A DNA stretch of 64,000 nucleotides from Earliella scabrosa. Lineage: Eukaryota > Basidiomycota > Agaricomycetes > Polyporales > Polyporaceae. The stretch is taken from positions 2,418,001-2,482,000 of the forward strand of contig JABYQQ010000001.1 in NCBI GenBank assembly GCA_022605405.1. Direction: 5' to 3'. This document shows, in pieces, positions 36,897 through 48,445 of this stretch. Under the pieces are notes generated by a model. It had not been told where the DNA came from. It saw only the letters and a program-made list of their open reading frames with translations, and searched no databases. The position numbers were made by a program, and so were the translations under genes. Within the stretch, counting starts at the first letter, position 1. Each line of letters begins with the position of its first letter.

Positions 36897-38436
36897 TTAC
36901 ATGTAGGGTGCGTGGTCCGACGAGGTGTCTTGCAACAAGGACGCGTTGTTGGGGAACGCGTACGAGGAGTCGTCCACTAGGCCACCTGTACTGTCATGCA
37001 AGGAAGTCGCATTCGACACCTCGCCACGCGCAGTGTGTGCATCGGAGAAGTCGTTGGCGTATACAATGGATATGTCGCTCGGATGATCTGAGGGATGATG
37101 GGCGCCATGAGCAGCGTCACCAAATTGCTCGGAGGGAGTGCGAGCAATTGCAGTGGGCGGCTCCATGCTTGAAGCAGAGGTCCGCGCGAGCTGAGGGTAC
37201 CCACCAGCGAATTGCGACATAGAGTCGTCTGCCTGTGCGAATGTCGCTGGGTCCGAAGAGTATGTGCTCGCATGCTGAGTATGCGTGCCGCTGAAGTGAG
37301 AATGCGTCGTACCCAGTTCGGCAGCGGCATCCGCGAACCCAGTCGCCAAGGCTGTGAAAGTAGAAAGCGCGAAGGCGCCTGTCTCGGACGTCGCGACGCC
37401 CGCCGATCCGTGTGCGCTGATGAATGTAGAGGGCGCGTTCGCATAGCCGGAGACGTTGGACGTGGGTGCATCCGCGACAGCGCTTTCGCTTGAGAAACCA
37501 CGAGACTGATTGACTGCAATAGAACTCTCGCGGGCGAGCCACGAGGACTCGTTCGCGCCAAATGATTCGCTCCCGAGAGGAGCCATGTCGTTTGAATGAG
37601 GAAATGCTGTGCTTCCGAACGCAGACGGCCCGCTCTCAAGAGAAGAGTGCCCACGCGCGAGCGGAATCGACCCGCTCGCGAAAGACGAGCGCGCGAGCGG
37701 AGTCGACCCGCTCTCGAAAGACGAGTGCCCACGCGCGAGCGGACTCGACCCGCTTGCAAAAGGAGATGGCGTACTCGCGAATCGAGTTGGCGCGCTCGCG
37801 AAAGGAGAGAGCGTGCTCGCGAAGGGAGACGGCGCGGTGATGAACGAGGAGCGGGTGCTCGCGGACAGAGATGGGATGTTTGCGAAAGGGGATGGCTCGC
37901 TCGAGAGAGGAAAGCGCGCACTCATGGACGGTGTACCGGTGCCTCCGAGACGAGATGTCGTGTTCGCAGACAGCTGAGCCACGTTGGCGAGCGGAGGAGA
38001 TGCGCTGGCAAAGGCAGGAGCAGTGCTCATAGGGGGAGGGGCCATGCTCGCGGTAGCAGACAGCGCAGTCCTGGGAAGAGCAGCTGCATTCGGGAACGAA
38101 GACGGCGCGCTTGAGACCGTGGATGATGGGGGGAGCCCAGGACTGAGCGTGCCTCGGTCACTGTAACCCGTGTAATCGGCATTATACGACGCGCCAGCGT
38201 CCCCGGAGTGCATGGGGAGTCCGCGCGAACGCATGGGGTCATCCTGTGCCAGGTGTCCGTCTTGTACGTTAAGTCCAGTGCTGCGAGAAGGCATTGGGTA
38301 CGCAGGGGACGACCTTTGAAGCAAGCTTGCAGCCGCACCGAAGGTATGCGAGCTCGGGTTCGCGCGAGAAGTAGACGTCGCGGGGGAAGGATCAGCGGTC
38401 CGAGTGAGAGACACGGTTCCCGCGAACCCGACTGCG
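36897..38436 (-). CDS. Ser/Ala-rich low-complexity repeat protein
   Basis: Minus-strand frame of about 505 residues ending APYM-stop (36897-36899). The middle (about 37640-37920) is built of short imperfect repeats: SPFAS, TRFAS, SSPLARGHSSFESG, STPLARSSFASG, IPLARGHSSLESG. The rest is rich in Ser, Ala, Thr and Pro, so the protein is probably disordered. Several other frames are open across the same DNA, which the repeats explain. The start is unresolved. It may be a separate gene, or the last exon of the Zn(II)2Cys6 gene just upstream: a GTGAGT..CATAG intron at 38437-38485 could join them, but the upstream frame I favour stops first. Confidence 0.5.
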
Positions 38437-38488
38437 CTATGCAGTGAGCACAGCGCGGACGTGAGAGGTAGGCGGTCGCACTCACATC

Positions 38489-39645
38489 TTATAGCTTGCG
38501 CAGGTATTCCTCGGGCTGCGTCGCGCAGTGGGCTGTTAAGCGTGCAACTACGGGGAACGTGGTGGCACCTGACTCACGTTCCTGTCCAGAGGTTGTGGGT
38601 GGATTGTTCAGCAGTCCGCGGGGCATATGGCGTCTAGACAGACTGGCGAGGGCGAGTTGGCGAGGGTTCTCGTTGACGAAACGAATGACGTTGCCTTGGG
38701 ACTGTGATGGAGGCAGTCAGTCGCAGTTGAGGGGTTATCCTGTACTGAAAGTACCTGATCGCGATGCAGTGGTAAAGGGACGGTGGTGTACGGACTACCG
38801 AGCATCGTTTCCGGCGAGATGCGAGGGGTACTGAGCGCGTCTGGGCTCCGATCATGGCGCGAAGGGTTACGAGAGCCGGGGTTGCTGACACGACGCGACG
38901 GAGCCCTCGAACCCGATCGCTGCCTTAAGGTCGAGCGCCCACGAATCGTCTCGGTGTGGGGATAGGAATGGACCATCGAGAGGTCTTGCACAAGTTCGGT
39001 TGTAGAGGGCTGAGTGGTTCCGGGTCCTTCATTCAGGTGCCTGGACGCTATGATCTATAATCAAGCATTATGAGCTCACACTGACCAGTGACGTCCAAGA
39101 TTCGCGGTACGTACTGGAGGGACAGGTGCGTCTGAGTCTCTGAAGCCGTTGTTCCATCCGATGACGTCTTGGGCGCTTATAGTTCCGTAGTGCGCCTGTG
39201 CGATGCGTCCGTCGTCGACGGGCGCAGTGGCGAGCGCGTAGGGATCGTGCCAGGTTCCCGGGTGAGCTGTTGGTGTGCTCAGGAACTGGAAAGGGTACGT
39301 TGGGTTCAGTACACAGTAACCGTGCGCGGAGGGCTGGGAGTACGAGGCAACTTACATTGTTGTCGGCCTGTGGCGCCTCCCTGGTTGCCTCAAGTGCTTG
39401 CTGAGTTCCGGATAGTGAGATCATGCGCTCCTCTTCGTTCGCCCCGGATTCCGTCGTTACGGGGACACACTGGTCCCCGGTGATTCGGCAGAGTACGCAG
39501 GGTGGCTCTCCGTCACGGTGACACTGGTTATACCCGTGCAGCCGTCTCATGGTAGATGTACAGCGACATAACTCACCGGAATTCCGACCTTCGCGCACTC
39601 CGTGCATCCAGGGGCACGCAGCGTGTATGTTGGAGGTGGCGCCAT
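38489..39645 (-). CDS. Zn(II)2Cys6 transcription factor
   Basis: Probable fungal zinc-cluster DNA-binding regulator. The exons 39577-39645, 39356-39523, 39086-39285, 38644-39040 and 38489-38581 join in frame into about 308 residues starting MAPPPTYTL. Joining exons 1 and 2 across a 53-nt intron (39524-39576) creates CTECAKVGIPC then HRDGEPPCVLCRITGDQC, an exact C-X2-C-X6-C-X7-C-X2-C-X6-C zinc cluster at residues 14-42. The intron splits the cluster immediately before the third cysteine. Downstream there is an ISLSGTQQALEA segment and a basic Ser/Arg-rich stretch. No middle-homology domain was seen. The last splice is the weakest, so the C terminus may differ, or continue into the Ser/Ala-rich frame. 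Confidence 0.72.
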
Positions 39646-41187
39646 CCCGAGTTTGCTGAACGAATCGCGAAGTTGTAAGTGAAAGTAGTGCGATCAAAGG
39701 CTGGGAGAGTGTAAGTACCTGACAACGTTTGTCTCGGATATTCCAAAGCGTCCCTGAGGAGGTATGACGCTGCTTTCCTCGCCTGAGTGTCAGCGTTGAT
39801 TGTCAGTGTTGTACACTTGTGATAGAGCCCCAGAGAGAGCCGGTTGCAGCAGCGCAGACGGTCGCCGAGAAGATTGTGTCCGCAGGGAAGTTAGCAGGGC
39901 CACAGTGGCAAGTGTAGAGGCCAGGTGCAAGAGACTTGGGCGTCGATGTCCTTATTACTTCATGAAGGCGGTCCGATGCACTGGGACCGGGTTTCCCGCG
40001 TCCAGCGCGTCAACGTTTCCTCGCTCGATAGGGATCTCGAAATAAGGTTTGACGGCGTACTGCAACGCCGTCATGGCACGGCCTGCCGCTGATTTTCTGG
40101 ATTATGGGTTGCGAGAAATCCGAGGCTCATTTCCCAGGGAATCGATGGGTGTTCGTCGTGGTTCTGTGACCCGTCGTCCGCCTACAGGTCGGATGTTGTT
40201 GATGGACTAGAGCTGGGATCCAGTCCGGCAGGACAAGATGTCATAGCTCGGGAATCTACGTCTTGCGCATCGTGCACCGTGCCTGGATGACTAGTGTGTC
40301 ATTGTCCTGTTTAAGACGTTGTCAGTTCCAGTTTTACTGACTATGTTCGACGTGCCCACGCAGGGCGCTCGCCCGAAGGAATGAGGCGTTTCAGAATACG
40401 AACCTCCCATCGTTGCAAGCAGTACCTGGCGCAGCTTACTCGTGTACTTCGGCATCCGTTCGGCTGGAGTACTGGTCGTCTTGTGTACGACATCATGAGT
40501 GGTGGCACTCCGGCCAGGGGTCATCGTGTGTGGTGCTTTCCCCATGCCCCTTTGGCGGGCTGCGGGATCGTGGACGAACGTCACGGTCGGAACGACTATC
40601 GGTAAAATGCTTTCGTGTTTAGTCTTTCCGTGTTCGTACGATGCACGCCTCATGTGTGCGTCAAAGTGCTTCTGACTCATATCTATAATTATCTGTCTGT
40701 GCGTTGGCAATGGTAGAGTGGATGAGAATTCGATGCAATCGGGGTAGCAGAGACGGGTGCTAGTGCTTACCTCTCCTTGTGCCCCATTATAGAACCACCT
40801 TGTGATATCTGGCCCTGTGTAACTATAGGCCTGCAGGGAAGTCACATTGAGAGTCACCCAGGGCTAAGGACGAGTGCTCCGCAGTGCCAATGGGTGACAA
40901 CGCATGGACCTCAGGAAAATCACCCCGTGAGAAAATAATCTAATCGAGGATAATCAGTTTGCGATAACAAAGGCGAACGGGGTCCGAAGCAGTGGATCCT
41001 TCTCATTGTGAAGGACCCGCCGCGGGGCGCTGCGCCGGCTATCCAAAGCAGAATAGAGTTCGAGTAGATTACGATCTTTGATCTCGGCCGAAAGGTCATA
41101 ATACAAATGCGGAGTACATAGACAGAAGCTTAAAGCACATATGGACATTTGAAATTCCTCGTGCTACGGCAGTCCGATCCGATGGCT
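39646..41187. other. Region with one weak minus-strand frame
   Basis: No supported gene. The longest frame is minus strand 40291-40857 (188 codons; it opens TLNVTSLQAYSYTGPDITRW and could splice at a GTAAGC donor near 40772). It has no recognised domain and lies just downstream of the F-box-like paralogue. The rest shows only short frames. Confidence 0.4.
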
Positions 41188-42537
41188 CTACACGCTGGCT
41201 CCCCTCTTCCTCCCTCGGGCGCGCTGAGGCCACGACGTCATGGCGGGTGGCGCGGGACGCGTTATGGGCGGCGCGGGGCATGCAAAGAAGACAGGATTAT
41301 CAACGAGCATGAGGTCCATGGCTATGACGCCCTCCGGTAGCAACTCGTCGTGGCGCACGCAGCCGAAGCTGCAAGATACTGTGCACCACATCCGCCACGC
41401 GACCATGTGGCCAAAGGGCGGCAGGCGCGCTGAGTGCACGGCGTGAATGGCAGGGGAAAGGGGGTCGACAAAGTCAACTAAGGACCCGCCATCGCCGAAG
41501 TAGCGGCCTTGATCAGGGCAGATGTACAAGTCGCGCATGCATGGCACGATGCCGGGAGGGGTGTGACGGTCTGGCCGTCGGTAGTCGGTCCAACGTGACG
41601 CAGCTGTTCCGAATGTGAAACCGTACTGTAACATTCTACCCATGATTTGGAGGTCGCGCGTGGTGAGAGTGCTCAGTCCGAGGTCGGACACTAACCCTCG
41701 GCGGCGCAGTGTGAGGCGAGGGGTAGCACATCCGAATGAGGTGGCAGTAACGAAGTTCATCAGCGCTCCCGTCCATGACCGGACGATGGGAGCACAAGGG
41801 CTCATCGTTGTGGACTCGTAGACGTAGATCGTGCGCTGGGTGGACGTGTGGAAGACTGCGAACCGTGCTATGTCGCGTTGAGCAGAGAACTTGACGGATG
41901 GGAGCGCGATAGTTTCGAGTGCAAACCGAATGAGTGAAGAAGACGAGTATGAGAAGAAGTCGAGGAGGAGGTGGAACTGAGTGTCGACCGCGAAGATTTC
42001 GAGAGTGCGAGTAGGAAAGGTGGCATCCCTAAGGAAGAACGCCAACGCAACTTCCCCGCCGATGACGGCACCAGATGTCGTCAGAGCCTGTAGGAATTCT
42101 TCCGGCTCCGACATGAAGCTCTTTAAGGAATGACTGAGATAGTACTTGAGACTTCGGACCACGCCTCGGTACGTCGTGCGGCTGGCGTTGCGCCATTGAA
42201 GCAGGGTAGGGAAATCCAAGGCATTTGTAATGAGGTCGCAGAGGCTAGGGTCGTACCTAAGGCGGACGTAGTTGTTAGGAGAATGGTGCAACATGCGCAT
42301 AATATCTACGTACGTAATGCGGGAGCTTGGAGAGTCTGGCGCGACGAGCACCCTGTCTTCGTTCGGGCGCAGCTGCATCACGAGCATAGCTGAGTGACTG
42401 TGCCGAATTCGCGTAGTCAGCACGCGAAGTCTCCCGTAGAACAACTTTCCACGTACCTTGTCATCTTGTTGTGTGAGCTGGGTACAACCCTTGGTGCACA
42501 ATGTTCGCTTTTTGCGTTCGGGCGATGTTTGGTCCAC
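41188..42537 (-). CDS. F-box-like protein, solo paralogue of the array genes
   Basis: Intronless, up to 449 residues; the true start may be one of the internal Met codons near 42382 or 42298, since the array homologue lacks the basic N-terminal extension. It contains SLCDLITNALDFPTLLQWR followed by RTTYRGVVRSL, the F-box-like helices, then AVIGGEVALAFFLRDATF followed by RTLEIFAVD, matching the nucleotidyltransferase-like segment of the array copies but without a clear acidic pair. The C-terminal block CPDQGRYFGDGGSLVDFVDP and LPPFGHMVAWRM is nearly the same as in the array genes. A likely role as substrate adaptor of an SCF ligase is inferred only from the F-box-like start. Confidence 0.74.
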   Translation of the reverse strand: MDQTSPERKKRTLCTKGCTQLTQQDDKVRGKLFYGRLRVLTTRIRHSHSAMLVMQLRPNEDRVLVAPDSPSSRITYVDIMRMLHHSPNNYVRLRYDPSLCDLITNALDFPTLLQWRNASRTTYRGVVRSLKYYLSHSLKSFMSEPEEFLQALTTSGAVIGGEVALAFFLRDATFPTRTLEIFAVDTQFHLLLDFFSYSSSSLIRFALETIALPSVKFSAQRDIARFAVFHTSTQRTIYVYESTTMSPCAPIVRSWTGALMNFVTATSFGCATPRLTLRRRGLVSDLGLSTLTTRDLQIMGRMLQYGFTFGTAASRWTDYRRPDRHTPPGIVPCMRDLYICPDQGRYFGDGGSLVDFVDPLSPAIHAVHSARLPPFGHMVAWRMWCTVSCSFGCVRHDELLPEGVIAMDLMLVDNPVFFACPAPPITRPAPPAMTSWPQRARGRKRGASV

Positions 42538-43313
42538 TTGACATAGACCTGTGTCAGCGTCTTGTTGACCGAGAATATGTCAACGCCACCGCGTTGGTTA
42601 GCTACCGAAGTTCGAATCAAACGCAGTTCTTGCCTGGCGCCGAACCGCGTAATCACTAAGCAATGACGACTGTAGAAGGGAAGTTCGATGCACGCAATGA
42701 CATGCTGCGGTGCCTGTGCTGCAGAGGCCGATTGTCCGAGGGTCTGTGGTCCAGGTGGAAAAGCGGGACGCCGGAGGATGTGCTCTGTCCATAACCTAGT
42801 TACAAAAGAGGAAATATGGACCCTGCGCCACGTGTGCGCGGTCTCCCTGCGGCTAGCTTCGTATGTGCCTGAGGAGCTCCAAAGCAGATGGTGGCGTTAG
42901 TAGGGACGAGACGGAATTCGCGGCGGGGACGAGTACTATTAGAGTATGCCGTCATAACGTTCACACGGTTCACCGACGCCGCCGGGGCGTCCCGATTTGG
43001 GCCGTGAGGATACAGTCCGCTGCCTGTACGCCCTTGGTCTGAACCAGACCTCACCGCGACTCTTGCCCGTTGTGCAGCCGGATCACAAGTGATGCAGGTG
43101 AGTATTTCAAGTCCTTCTTGCCGGTGTATCACTGGGTGTTCGAGCGGAATGTTCCCATCTGTTGCATGGATCGCGTCTTGGGCCGGTAGTTCTTTGGCTT
43201 TGTTGATTCAAAGGCCATGCATCATAGTGGGCATATTTAAGCCGCGTCGCCGAGGCAGTCTGAGGCCTCGTGAAGCTCTGCTTGACTCCACAGTCGCACG
43301 CATTCCTACACTG
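42538..43313. other. Intergenic region between divergent genes
   Basis: Lies between the divergently transcribed F-box-like gene and the BTB-like gene, so it should contain both promoters. Only short overlapping frames on both strands; nothing recognised. Confidence 0.5.
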
Positions 43314-44427
43314 ATGCCTTCTTCGTACACCCCGAGACCCTTTCCTCCGCCGCCGTTGGTGGGCGTCCCGACCCAGTTCATCATCCACCAGCTACGCAGC
43401 CTTGCGCCTTCGTACTGGAACAGGCCTGAAACGTCTGACTGTACTATTGGTACGTTGTATGTTAGAGTTACTTTGATGGCAACTGATGCGCTCTCTACGC
43501 ACGAAGTCTTCCCGTTGGAGCTGCCTACTACCCCGTCGTCGCATGAGGCTGATGTCGGGAACCTAAGCGAGACTTTAGGCAATATGACGCTAGACTCGGA
43601 CTCGGCGAGGACACCACGGGCCTCGCCTACGCCTGAGCGGCAACGAATGAATTCCACGGGAACCGAGCTCCCTCCCTGGAGGGCCCTGCGTGATCACGTC
43701 GCCATGCAGGTATGTCGGAATCGCTTGCTTCCTCAGGTCGAGCTGAAAGTCTTCCTAGGTCCACGTAGATTATCTCTGTTTGCATTCGCTGCTACTGCGA
43801 CGGTTGTTGACCGTCCAGTTGCCGGACATGCCCAGCCGCGCGGAACCGCTCCCCCCTCCTGCTCATTTCGGTCCCGAGCTGTCTAGTTCTCTGTCCCTCC
43901 ACCCTGCAGCACCTCCGCTCCCCGCCCCACGTCTCCTGCCAGACTCGGAGCCCGATCATCCGGTTGTCTACCTGCCCGTACCGGATCCTGCTTCGCTGCA
44001 CTACCTCATTCATTACATGTATTTCGGGTCCACATATCACATCGACCAGGCCCTCGATCGCGGAACCTTGTCGTGGGACGGAGTCGCCAGGAACGTCGAA
44101 TACCTTGGGATGAGCACCGACGTAGAGCTCTTCCTCGCTCTATACTGGCGCTACCTACGCGCGTTTTACGGCAGAGTTAGCGAGGCTCTGAACGTGAACG
44201 ACGAGGTCAACACCGCCTACGATATCGAGATTGGTGTGGACGACCCTATGGTGACTCCGGTCGATGACGGTGATCAGCACGGGGACAATAGCAGTGAGAC
44301 AGATGATGAAGGTCGTGGCAGAGCGCGCGGGGTGCGTCCGCTCGCACAGTCGAGCGCCACGTCGGGGGACCAGGAGGAACGTGCTCAGAACACTCGTGGC
44401 CTCGTGCGCCGTAGCGTCAGCCAGTGA
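43314..44427 (+). CDS. BTB/POZ-like protein of an agaricomycete family
   Basis: Three exons, 43314-43449, 43507-43709 and 43759-44427, total exactly 335 codons plus stop. Introns 43450-43506 (GTACGT) and 43710-43758 (GTATGT) fit fungal consensus. After an N-terminal region with RPFPPPPLVGVPTQF and WRALRDHV, the order V-H-V-D-Y-L-C-L-H-SLLLRRLL, then VVYLPVPDP, LHYLIHYMYFG, VARNVEYLGM and ELFLALYWRYL resembles a BTB-type fold: a buried hairpin, then helices ending in the NVEYLG block. The last 80 residues are acidic, then basic and disordered. Such proteins are common in mushroom-forming fungi, some annotated as Clp1-like or BTB; I cannot choose between them. Confidence 0.68.
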
Positions 44428-45000
44428 TGAGCGGCATTCTCATAATGAACCGAGGTGAGTCAGAGCTTGTTGCCCTTCGTGCGATGCTTATCCTTCTGCA
44501 GGCAATATCTCCTTTCGTGCAAGTACGCGTTGCGCCTTCGTTCTTGTACTGGCTGTGGACTGTGTTATCGGTTTGAACGTCAATTGTAGTGTCGCGTTCT
44601 GTTGTCTCTTGGCCCAATGAATGCCTGGTGTCACCTGTCTTGGTGGGCGCACGGGTGGTATAATCGTCGATGTATCTTGCATGATGAGCGCAGACCTCCT
44701 ATTGTACCTAAGCAATGTTCTGTATAGCGTGACAGACCTCTGTCTTTTGTACTATGAATCCATGTTGGCAACGCGGTCATCTTGACCTGGTCGTCTTCCG
44801 TGGCTCCAGAGTACAAGGGCAGTGCACTGCCGCACTGAGTGAATGGTTCGATTGTATCGCCCTCCCAAGTTGCGCTCCTGTTGAAACAGCAACATGCGAA
44901 CAAGAGTCTCAGATTGGGCGAGCGATGCATGTCCCTAGGCTACCTGCACGAGGCCCTCAGCAAACTCTGTACTTATTTGTTTAGATTAGACCATAGATAC
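44428..45000. other. Intergenic region
   Basis: Between the convergent BTB-like gene and the unnamed-family gene. Short frames only; no gene supported. Confidence 0.5.
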
Positions 45001-45582
45001 TCATAAGATGAAACTCACATCGGGCTCATAAAGAAAAAATTCCCGAACGTGTTCGATATCGGAAGGTGTCATGTCGACATAAACAGGATCGTGTGCGCTC
45101 GATGTCTTCATCACTACCACGCAGCCTTGCTCTTGGTGAGACGCGGGGCGCGATTCTTCGAGAAAGGTGTCGAGTGCGCGATTGCGGCCCCCGCCGTCAT
45201 GTGGACAACTGCCGTCACGGAATATTTGCAGGGGTTGGTCTAGGAGAGTCATTGAAGCACCGAAGAGAACGGTAGTGCGGCGGACATATGTTTTAAAGTA
45301 CGGCTGCAAGATAGGAGCAAGTGGAGGGGATCCACTGCGGGACAGATTGACCATGAGGTATATCGGGGTAAAACCGAAAGCTGCCGGCAGGTGAGAGTTA
45401 GGACATGATGTAGTACTGATCCGCTTACAACCAGACACGGGGAGAACAAATCCTACGGCGCTCCCAACGACCCCCGACACAACGGGGATGGCGATCGAGG
45501 AGGGAGTGGTAGGTCGACAGACCGCGGGCAGACGCTGCGAGACTTCATGTCTGCGGGTCATCAAGCGAACGTTGAATGTCAC
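45001..45582 (-). CDS. Unnamed family protein, probable relative of the array genes
   Basis: Frame of 193 residues beginning MTFNVRLMTRRHEVS. A canonical intron (45381-45428, 48 nt, GTAAGC..CTTTCGG-side AG) can be removed without breaking the frame, joining VGFVLPVSG to FGFTPIYLMVNLSRSGSP. Further blocks: RRTTVLFGASMTLLDQPLQ, then GCVVVMKTSS and VDMTPSDIEHVREFFL. The last two align with RGNLLVLKHS and INVSSADRQLIEFI in the array genes at 5044, 20228 and 35422. Function unknown; no signal peptide or membrane segment is obvious. Confidence 0.58.
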   Translation of the reverse strand: MTFNVRLMTRRHEVSQRLPAVCRPTTPSSIAIPVVSGVVGSAVGFVLPVSGCKRISTTSCPNSHLPAAFGFTPIYLMVNLSRSGSPPLAPILQPYFKTYVRRTTVLFGASMTLLDQPLQIFRDGSCPHDGGGRNRALDTFLEESRPASHQEQGCVVVMKTSSAHDPVYVDMTPSDIEHVREFFLYEPDVSFIL

Positions 45583-46901
45583 GTCAACATTGACGCAATC
45601 ACATGTTTGCCCGTGATTGGGCCAGTCCTATGTATGTAGAGATGGTTCAAATGGGCCCATAATCGGGAAATAACGCATGTGAAACGCTTACTTGTATGAA
45701 GTGAACTGGTGAGCAGTAAGCCGGTGAGTTCGTGCATAGGTTGCAAGCAAAGATGGTTTGTGTGCCACAAACCACGCAATGCGGCAAGTTTGCTATGCGC
45801 AAAGACAGAAGTGGATGGGGCCTGTTCGCCGGCTTTTCGCTACCAGGTAGGTTACAGGATGTTGACATTAGGCAGTGAGTAGAGTGGATGGCAGTGGATC
45901 GTGAACACCGTCCTTGTGTAAGTTAAGTTATTGCAGGCGTCATGTTGGTTTACCGGTCTCACCACGGCCGGTGATGATCCGGGATGAGATAAGATCAGAG
46001 TTGGAGACGGTGGTTGAGCGGCCCAGGCACCCTTGTCCTTGGATGCACGTCGGGTGAACAATGGTTTGACAGTACACCGCTCACGTTGGGCAGTATACTT
46101 CACACCTGTCTCATTTTTTGCGCTCCTGCGAACACGTTAGGTATAGTAAAGTCGTACAGGGGTGTGCGTTGGAAAGCAGCTGTCCGAAGGAACGTCTGGC
46201 GGATACTGTCGGCACGATACACTTGTGCACTGGCAGCAAGACTGTGCGAGGGCATCTCGGGACCACACAAACTCCACCACATACTGCTCAGCGATGAGCT
46301 CACTTCCGCCTTGCCTTCTTCCACCACCTCCCCACCATGTCAACGGTACCGAAAGCGCAAACGACGCCCCCGCTCTCGGTCGACCTCTTCATCCTCAGCA
46401 CATGCCGGTCGTCGACGTTCCTCATCCCTCCTCCCGTCGCGCGGGGAGTCGCCGACACAACGAAGACGCGCACGGGGCGCGCCAGCACAATCGCGTTCGA
46501 TTTCCGGCCCCCCTGGGACGACGCGCGCTCGTACGCAGCCCAGCCCCACGCGGAGACGGGGCGTCACCTTCCCGATATACGCGCCCGGTGCGTCTCGACT
46601 CTCGTGCGCCTCCGCGAGCAGAGACATCCGGACCCAAAGGAAGGTAGCAGCAAGACGACGTTCATCCAGGTTGGCTCGACGGGGATTTGGGCCGTCAGTA
46701 GTCTGACGTTCAAAGCGTGGCGTAGGCAATAGGGAGAAGGCGGGAGGGACCCATGGAGAGACAGACAGTGGGGAGGGGTCAATTGTGTTGACATCAGCAT
46801 ACCGACAACGTGTTGCTGATGTCCTTGTCGCAGAGCGGACCGACAGCGACGGGCAAGACTGCGCGTCGGGCAATGGCAGCGGCGGGATGCGAAAAGCGAG
46901 G
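45583..46901. other. Region with arginine/serine-rich frames but no firm gene
   Basis: 45583-46300 shows nothing. At 46300-46740 several frames are open on both strands. The plus frame gives RKRKRRPRSRSTSSSSAH and other Arg/Ser-rich pieces; the minus frame gives acidic/Arg pieces. GC-rich low-complexity DNA explains all of them, so I do not call a gene. Confidence 0.4.
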
Positions 46902-47095
46902 GCGCGTTCGATTGGACGAACCGGTACTCCAAGTTCAACGAGAACAACGAGCGCGCGTGGACGGAGGCCTAGCTGCTCGCGGTCGCGCCCGGGACTCCGA
47001 CGACAGTGCTGAAACTGCGCAGGTTCTGGGGCGGGTACCTGCAGGTCAAGACATTCATGCCGCGGAGGGCGACGCCGCAGGACATCTTCAGTTGT
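46902..47095 (+). pseudogene. Broken exon of an unknown gene with an in-frame TAG
   Basis: The plus frame reads AFDWTNRYSKFNENNERAW then TEA, an in-frame TAG, and continues LLAVAPGTPTTVLKLRR, FWGGYLQVKTFMPRRATP and QDIFSCK, ending at a good AAG|GTGAGT donor. Composition is clearly protein-like on both sides of the stop. No family recognised. Upstream in-frame sequence to about 46830 (QWQRRDAKSEG) may belong to it. Confidence 0.45.
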
Positions 47096-48445
47096 AAGGT
47101 GAGTGTGCGCATGCAGCTGGACGGGATGGGTGTACTCACCTCGGATAGATATGGGAACATCCATATGATCCACACGCTCGATGTCTCAAGGGCCGTTCGC
47201 TGACCATGCGCACCTTGACGAATCTGTTGACCAACGCTGGCCGGTGACAGATGGGCATGTGTATTGGGGAGGAGGGAAAGCAGCTACGCTGGGTGAGGTA
47301 GCCTTCGAATCAGACTGCCGTCCACGCACTTCCTAGGCTGCCCGAAGGTGTTCATACAGCAACTTGCCCATGTTCGGTTTCGTCCGCGGGAGTCGCGCAT
47401 ATGCGTTCTTGTCGTCCAAGTCGCTATGAAGCTGATGAACAACACCACCTTCTGGGTCTCTCGAGATAGTGCCACGGGACCCTCCTCCCTGTTCCCCGTA
47501 GTCATAGGCATAGTCGTGATCGGGCGCGCCCGTCGGCGGAATTGGAGTCTGAGTCTGGGTCGCTCGAGTCTGAGGAAGAACACTCAGCGTGACTATTCGG
47601 CTCATGGTATATTAAGCACACTAGCCTACAAGAGAGACGTTGAGCGGGGACATGGATCTGGGCGGAATGGGGGATGGGTGCAGTGTGGCTTCGAGCATCC
47701 CAGGACAAACATACTCACTTTGCGACTACTTCTTCCCAAATCTTTCATTGTCCACGACATCCTAGCGACAAATGATTCGGGACCTATTCCTGCGAGCAAC
47801 GCAGAGACGGAGGGTACGAACGGGGATAGGATCGATATGACTGTGGTTTTCCTTCAAGCTGGTTGTCCTGAACCATGATCGTCCGCAACCCTTCAGATGG
47901 GGTAGAGGGTCCGGGGCCTGCTTCTCTGGTGGAGATGGTGAATCGTGGGCACGGAGGTCAAAACGGAGAGTTACGGTAGACGACAAGTTAGAAGAACTGT
48001 CTGCAGAGCGGCGGCGATAAGACCGGGTAGACGCTAGTGACGTCACTACTGTGAGCTGTCTAGTGCCGAACGACCGCATTTTCATGTCACCCTCTACCTC
48101 CTCGTAACATGTCTGACTACCTGTCGATGTCCCCAAGTGCTAAGTTCCTCTCAGTCAAGTCCAAAAGCTTGTGTTAGATCAGTCCTAGAATGGCGCCACT
48201 TCAGACCCGGGGCGTGCTACGACATCGCAAACAACACTCGATCACGAAGATCTATCCCCTTATGTGAGTGGAGTCCGTGCCACATATGTTCTATGGCTTA
48301 TAACCTAGGCATATTCCGCACATGATACCAGACAACTTCGCTGCAATGTGGACCCACCTGGCTCTCCCATTCCTGGCTCACTCTAACCTTACGAACGCGT
48401 TAGCGGTGTACTCGTTCATCCGGTACTCGAGCTGAACGATGGGCC
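47096..48445. other. Region without a supported gene
   Basis: A minus-strand frame at 47333-47605 (90 codons, with DHDYAYDYGEQ) and a plus frame at 47348-47878 overlap; neither has recognisable motifs. Nothing else supported. Upstream exon(s) of the GH85 gene may start in its right part. Confidence 0.4.

Noticed and set aside
37560..38170. Several long plus-strand frames opposite the Ser/Ala-rich protein
   Set aside because: They are mirror effects of the GC-rich repeat; the minus frame is the only long one with an uninterrupted 505 codons.
46340..47173. 277-codon minus-strand frame
   Set aside because: It is rich in Arg, Pro and Ser in GC-rich DNA, has no motif, and overlaps a more protein-like plus-strand exon at 46902-47095.
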